A stretch of DNA of 50,135 bases from JBBIIC01 sp037446725 (GTDB lineage: Bacteria > Actinomycetota > Coriobacteriia > Anaerosomatales > SLCP01), in assembly GCA_037446725.1 (NCBI GenBank), contig JBBIIC010000018.1:1-50135 (forward strand), given 5' to 3'. The notes under the pieces are model-generated. The model was not told where the DNA came from, ran no database searches, and was given only the letters and a program-made list of their open reading frames with translations. Position numbers and translations under genes: made by a program. Position 1 is the first letter of the stretch. Every line of letters begins with the position of its first letter. Of this stretch, positions 46,030 through 50,135 are shown one piece after another.

Positions 46030-48663
46030 GTGAAGGCAGCCGACATCAGGGAGAGTTTCCTCTCGTACTTCGAGAGCAAGGGTTCTCGCAGGGTCGCGAG
46101 CTCCTCACTCGTGCCTGACGACCCTTCGCTGCTCCTGACCTCCGCAGGAATGGTGCAGTTCAAGCCGGTGTTCCTCGGGGTGAGGAACCTGGGGTTCACG
46201 CGCGCGACGACGTGCCAGAAGTGCGTGCGTACGACCGATATCGACATCATCGGCACCACCAACCGTCACCACAGCTTCTTCGAGATGCTCGGAAACTTCA
46301 GCTTCGGCGATTACTTCAAGAGCGAGGCGTGCGCGTGGGCCCAGGAGTACTCGGTCGAGGTGCTCGGCCTCGACCCCGACCGGCTGTGGTACTCGATCTA
46401 CGAGGACGACGACGAGGCAGAGCGCATATGGGCAGAGGAGGTCGGTGTCCCGCGCGAGCGCATCGTGCGCATGGGCGCGAAGGACAACTTCTGGTCCGCC
46501 GGCCCCACGGGCCCGTGCGGGCCGTGCTCGGAGCTCTACTACGACCAGGGCCCCGAGGTCGGATGCGGGCTCGACTCATGCGCGCCGGGGTGCGACTGCG
46601 ACCGGTTCCTCGAGTACTGGAACCTCGTCTTCATGCAGTTCGACCGCGCGGAGGACGGCACGCTCACTCCGCTGCCGAAACAGAGCATCGACACGGGGAT
46701 GGGGCTCGAGCGCATCGCCACCATCCTGCAGGGCGTTCAGTCGAACTTCGAAACCGACGAGCTGCGCCGCATCATGGCGCGTGCTGAGGAGCTGACCGGA
46801 GCAGCATACGGGTCGTCCGAGAAGGTCGACACCTCGCTTCGCATCGTCACCGACCACGCCCGCGCTGTCACCTTCCTCGTGGCCGACGGTGTCCTGCCTT
46901 CGAACGAGGGTCGCGGCTACGTCCTGCGGCGCCTGCTGCGGCGTGCGGTCCGTCACGGACGCCTGCTCGGTCGCACCGAGCCGTTCATGGCCGAGATGAT
47001 CGATGTCGTCGTCGAGCAGATGGGTGCGGCCTACCCCGAGATCGTCGAGCACCACGACCTCGTCCGCAGGATCGCCGACGCGGAGGAACAGCGGTTCAGC
47101 GCGACGCTGCGCCAGGGTCTCGCGTTCCTCGGAGACGAGCTCGAGCGCCTGAAAGACGCGGGTGCCACCGAGCTCGACGGCAAGACCGCGTTCACCTTGC
47201 ATGACACGTATGGCTTCCCGGTGGAGCTCACCGCCGAGATCGCCGCGGAGGCGGGTCTCGGGGTGGGCATGGACGTCTTCGACGCCGAGATGGAGGCGCA
47301 GCGCGAGCGCGCGAGGGCCGCGGTCAAGGACGAGTCGTGGACGTCGTTCGCGAGCGCGTTCACCGGGATCGCCTCCCGCTCCGGCGAGACCGAGTTCGTC
47401 GGCTATGAGCGTGATGAGGCGATGGCCACCGTGGTAGGCCTCGTGGTCGAGGGTGAGGACGTGGAGGAGATCCATGCCGGCACGGCCGCGGAGATCGTCC
47501 TCGACCAGACGCCGTTCTACGCCGAGCAGGGCGGCCAGGTCGGGGATCACGGGACGATCGCGAGCGAGGGTGGCGCCGTCTTCGAGGTGAGCGACACCAC
47601 CTTCCCGGTCGCGGGGGTCATTTCGCACCGTGGTGCGCTCGCCGACGGGACGATACGGATCGGCGAAACGGTGACCGCATCGATCGACGTCATGAGACGC
47701 GAGCGGATCCGCCGCAACCACACCGCGACCCACCTGCTGCACTGGGCGCTCCGGCTCGTGCTCGGAGACCACGTCCGGCAGTCTGGCTCACTTGTCGCCC
47801 CCGAGCGGCTGCGGTTCGACTTCACGCACTTCGAGGCGCCCGGCGCCGACCAGCTCGACAAGGTGGAGCGAATGGTCAACGCCAAGATCATGGAGAACCA
47901 CCCCGTGCGAAACTTCGAAACCTCACTCGCCTCGGCCAAAGAAACCGGCGTCACGGCGCTGTTCGGTGAGAAGTACGGCGAGTTCGTGCGCGTTCTTGAG
48001 GTCGGCAACTTCAGCAAGGAGCTGTGCGGCGGCACGCACGTAGCGCACACGTCCGAGATCGGTCTGGTCAAGCTCGTCTCGGAGGGCAGTGTCGGCGCCA
48101 ACCTCCGCCGCGTCGAGGCCGTAAGCTCGTTCGACGCTCTCGAGTACATCGAGCGCGAGGAGGCCGAGCTCGCCGAGGCTGCGGCGGTCCTCAAGGTGCA
48201 GCGGTTCGATGTCTCGGAGCGCGTGGGCACGCTGGTCAAGCGGGTGAAGGAGCTCGAGACTGCAGCGACGCGTGTGACGACGAGACTCTCCGACACGAGC
48301 GTGGACGAGACGCTTGCCGCGGCGATCGATGTGGGCTATCCGTTGATCGTTGCCCGCCTGCCCGAGATGCAGCCGCACGGCCTGCGCACGGTTGCGGACA
48401 TCCTGCGCAACCGTCTCGGAGGCGGAGCGGTCGTGCTCGCGACCGTCGGGCCCGACGGCGGACCGCCGCTGCTCCTCGCAGCGGGTTCGGATGCCGCGGT
48501 CGCGGCGGGCTTCGACGCGGGATCGATCATCAAGACCATCGCACCGCACATCAAGGGCGGAGGCGGCGGCAAGCCCGCGATGGCGCAGGCCGGAGGCAAG
48601 GACGCGTCGGGCATCGACGCCGCGCTTGCAGAGGCCCGCCGGATGCTCGGCGTCCCGGAGTAG
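46030..48663 (+). CDS. alaS: Alanyl-tRNA synthetase
   Basis: An 877-residue synthetase from the GTG at 46030, 6 bases after AAGGAG. The catalytic core shows FLSYFESKGSRRVASSSL, LLTSAGMVQFKPVFLG, RHHSFFEMLGNFSFGDYFK and GPCGPCSELYYDQGP. The editing domain has HTATHLLHWALRLVLGDHVRQSGS and CGGTHVAHTSEIG, with the CxxxH pair. A C-terminal DHHA1-like domain ends in GGGGGKPAMAQAGGKD. Full length. Confidence 0.98.
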   Translation: MKAADIRESFLSYFESKGSRRVASSSLVPDDPSLLLTSAGMVQFKPVFLGVRNLGFTRATTCQKCVRTTDIDIIGTTNRHHSFFEMLGNFSFGDYFKSEACAWAQEYSVEVLGLDPDRLWYSIYEDDDEAERIWAEEVGVPRERIVRMGAKDNFWSAGPTGPCGPCSELYYDQGPEVGCGLDSCAPGCDCDRFLEYWNLVFMQFDRAEDGTLTPLPKQSIDTGMGLERIATILQGVQSNFETDELRRIMARAEELTGAAYGSSEKVDTSLRIVTDHARAVTFLVADGVLPSNEGRGYVLRRLLRRAVRHGRLLGRTEPFMAEMIDVVVEQMGAAYPEIVEHHDLVRRIADAEEQRFSATLRQGLAFLGDELERLKDAGATELDGKTAFTLHDTYGFPVELTAEIAAEAGLGVGMDVFDAEMEAQRERARAAVKDESWTSFASAFTGIASRSGETEFVGYERDEAMATVVGLVVEGEDVEEIHAGTAAEIVLDQTPFYAEQGGQVGDHGTIASEGGAVFEVSDTTFPVAGVISHRGALADGTIRIGETVTASIDVMRRERIRRNHTATHLLHWALRLVLGDHVRQSGSLVAPERLRFDFTHFEAPGADQLDKVERMVNAKIMENHPVRNFETSLASAKETGVTALFGEKYGEFVRVLEVGNFSKELCGGTHVAHTSEIGLVKLVSEGSVGANLRRVEAVSSFDALEYIEREEAELAEAAAVLKVQRFDVSERVGTLVKRVKELETAATRVTTRLSDTSVDETLAAAIDVGYPLIVARLPEMQPHGLRTVADILRNRLGGGAVVLATVGPDGGPPLLLAAGSDAAVAAGFDAGSIIKTIAPHIKGGGGGKPAMAQAGGKDASGIDAALAEARRMLGVPE

Positions 48664-48665
48664 GC

Positions 48666-49109
48666 GTGAGGGTGCTTGCTCTCGACATCGGGGAGCGGCG
48701 CGTGGGTGTCGCGATCTCGGACCCGGCACGACGCATCGCCTCGCCCTACGACGTGCTCGATGCGACCGCGCGGCTTGATGAGCGGATCGCCGCGCTCGTC
48801 GAAGAGCACGAGGTCGGCCTCGTCGTCATCGGCCTCCCGCTGACCCTGTCAGGTGACGAGGGCCCACAGGCCGTCCGGATCCGACGGGCAGGCGAGCGTA
48901 TCTCCGAGCGCGTGCCGGTACCGGTGGTCTACCATGATGAGCGGTTGTCCAGTTCCGAGGCGACCCGGGCGATGAAGGCGTCGGCCGATTCGCGCAAACG
49001 TCGCGGGTCCGTCGACAAGGTCGCCGCCGCCCTGTTCCTGCAGTCTTTCCTGGATGCCGGCGGCCCCGCGGCGTGCGGGCTCGAGAGTGAGGACGCGCAT
49101 GGCTCCTAA
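48666..49109 (+). CDS. ruvX: Putative pre-16S rRNA nuclease / Holliday junction resolvase-like RuvX
   Basis: A 147-residue YqgF-family protein with the RNase H-like core: VLALDIGERRVGVAISDP, VGLVVIGLPLTLSGDEGPQA, VVYHDERLSSSEA, and DKVAAALFLQSFLD. Members trim the 5' end of 16S rRNA precursors. GTG start 2 bases after the alaS stop; mltG overlaps its end by 11 bases. alaS-ruvX-mltG is a common order. Confidence 0.95.
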   Translation: MRVLALDIGERRVGVAISDPARRIASPYDVLDATARLDERIAALVEEHEVGLVVIGLPLTLSGDEGPQAVRIRRAGERISERVPVPVVYHDERLSSSEATRAMKASADSRKRRGSVDKVAAALFLQSFLDAGGPAACGLESEDAHGS

Positions 49110-50135
49110 GATCGAGGGCATCGACGCGCCCGAGAGGGAGTACGGCCGCGGCCGACCAAGGTCGCGGGCCCGAGCCGGCATCGCACTCGCGCTGCTCGGC
49201 CTTGTGCTGCTCCTCGTCGCCGGCATGGCTCTCGGCACGTGGTGGTACCTGTTCGTGCGCGCTGACGCAGCCGGCATAGCCGGCGGCCAGCCGGTTCAGA
49301 TCGAGATCGCGCAGGGGGCTTCGACGGCCGCCATCGCCGAGCAGCTCGCGAGCGCAGGTGTTGTGACGAACGCCAACAGGTTTCGCCTGGAGTCGCGCAG
49401 GGCGGGTGCCGACGGCCAGCTGCGCGCGGGTGTCTACGACCTGCTCACCGGGATGACCTACGAGCAGGCCATCGCGGAGCTGCGCGCGGGACCGCAGATC
49501 GCCTACGTCACCGTCACGATCCCCGAGGGCTGGGTCATCGGCGAGATCGCCGAGCGCGTCGAGCGCGACACGGGGATCCCCGCCACGGAGTTCGTGGCGC
49601 TCGCGAACGGCGGATACGAGGAGTTCCCGCGGGAGTACCTTCGTGATGCCCATGAAGGCAAGCTCGAAGGTTACCTGTTTCCGAAGACCTACCGCATTGG
49701 GGAAGGCAGTACCGCGCGTGACGTCATCGAGATGATGCTCGACCAGTTCGAGGCCGAGCTTGCCGAGGTCGACGTGGCGGCCGCCGAGGCGCGCGGCTTC
49801 ACCCTGCACGAGCTCGTCACGATGGCCTCGATCATCGAGCGCGAGACGAAGGTCGCCGAGGAGCGTGAGCTCGTCTCCTCGGTGATACACAATCGCCTCG
49901 ATCAGGGCATGCGACTGGAGATCGACGCCACGATCGAGTACCTGCTTCCCGGCACGCGGTTCCGGCTCACCTACGACGACCTGCAGATCGACAGCCCCTA
50001 CAACACCTACCGCAACGCGGGTCTTCCGCCCGGGCCGATATCCAACCCGGGACTGGCATCGCTCCAGGCGGCCGCGTCCCCGGCGCAGACCGAGTACCTC
50101 TACTACGTTCTGACCGACCCGGACGGGTCGCACAC
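49099..50135 (+). CDS. mltG: Endolytic murein transglycosylase MltG, 3' end beyond the window
   Basis: The frame is open from ATG 49099 to the last base, at least 345 residues with no stop, so the C-terminus lies outside. An N-terminal membrane helix (ALLGLVLLLVAGMALGTWWYL) leads to the LysM-like part (IEIAQGASTAAIAEQLASAG). The catalytic domain has KLEGYLFPKTYRI, MASIIERETKVAEER with the catalytic Glu, VIHNRLDQGMRLEIDATI, and NTYRNAGLPPGPISNPGLAS. MltG cuts nascent glycan strands in cell-wall synthesis. It overlaps ruvX by 11 bases. Confidence 0.96.
   Translation, partial: MAPKIEGIDAPEREYGRGRPRSRARAGIALALLGLVLLLVAGMALGTWWYLFVRADAAGIAGGQPVQIEIAQGASTAAIAEQLASAGVVTNANRFRLESRRAGADGQLRAGVYDLLTGMTYEQAIAELRAGPQIAYVTVTIPEGWVIGEIAERVERDTGIPATEFVALANGGYEEFPREYLRDAHEGKLEGYLFPKTYRIGEGSTARDVIEMMLDQFEAELAEVDVAAAEARGFTLHELVTMASIIERETKVAEERELVSSVIHNRLDQGMRLEIDATIEYLLPGTRFRLTYDDLQIDSPYNTYRNAGLPPGPISNPGLASLQAAASPAQTEYLYYVLTDPDGSH

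Noticed and set aside
49099..50135. mltG lacking a stop codon
   Set aside because: It simply continues past the window edge; no frameshift seen.
1..50135. tRNA genes, CRISPR arrays, insertion sequences, prophage
   Set aside because: No T-arm GGTTCGAATCC-like segments, regular repeats, transposase motifs or phage genes were seen in reading both strands.

Overview
The window is a high-GC (roughly two thirds G+C by eye), gene-dense bacterial chromosome segment. It has many GTG starts, short or overlapping gene junctions, and -10 boxes of the TAGAAT/TACAAT/TATCCT type. Gene content suggests an anaerobic or microaerobic actinobacterium, most like the Coriobacteriia and their environmental relatives. 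Indicators are a B12-dependent class II ribonucleotide reductase, a one-iron superoxide reductase, the oxygen-independent QueH queuosine enzyme, a mycobacterial-type dCTP deaminase/dUTPase, and the core order yebC-ruvCAB ... queA ... tgt-yajC-secDF-recJ-relA ... hisS-aspS ... rarA ... alaS-ruvX-mltG. The taxon is inferred from these families, not from a search.

Layout. 1-7.0 kb: 3' end of a 5S rRNA, a NifU-like Fe-S scaffold, a truncated secreted protein on the minus strand, then nrdJ under a tandem NrdR operator, dcd, a flavoprotein reductase, two tiny Cys-rich proteins and an endonuclease III-like glycosylase. 7.0-14.6 kb: envelope and transport genes (DUF1015 protein, AzlCD amino-acid exporter, rhomboid protease, LemA, HtpX, Lgt, DUF3048 protein). 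14.7-19.3 kb: pdxST (vitamin B6), yebC, and ruvCAB behind a LexA box. 19.3-25.3 kb: Rieske protein, superoxide reductase, isochorismatase-like hydrolase, folD, an unknown secreted/membrane protein, a cold-shock protein, a GDT1 exporter, queH and queA. 25.3-30.8 kb: a minus-strand ECF sigma/anti-sigma pair sitting between queA and tgt, then tgt, yajC, secD, secF. 30.9-37.8 kb: a giant RecJ-HIRAN-helicase fusion, relA/spoT, an MBL hydrolase and a CrcB fluoride channel. 37.9-43.1 kb: hisS, aspS, a strongly structured RNA with its own promoter (6S RNA candidate), a lipoprotein and rarA. 43.2-50.1 kb: DUF948 protein, an RsbW-like protein with a degraded ATP site coupled to a SigB/SigF-family sigma factor, an AI-2E-family permease, alaS, ruvX and mltG, which runs off the window.

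No phage, transposon, CRISPR array, tRNA or obvious genomic island is visible. The points most worth following are the RecJ-HIRAN-RecQ-like fusion, the structured RNA between aspS and rarA, the degenerate RsbW-like partner of the SigB/F factor, and three readable regulatory sites: NrdR boxes at nrdJ, a LexA box at ruvCAB, and a leaderless tgt promoter.
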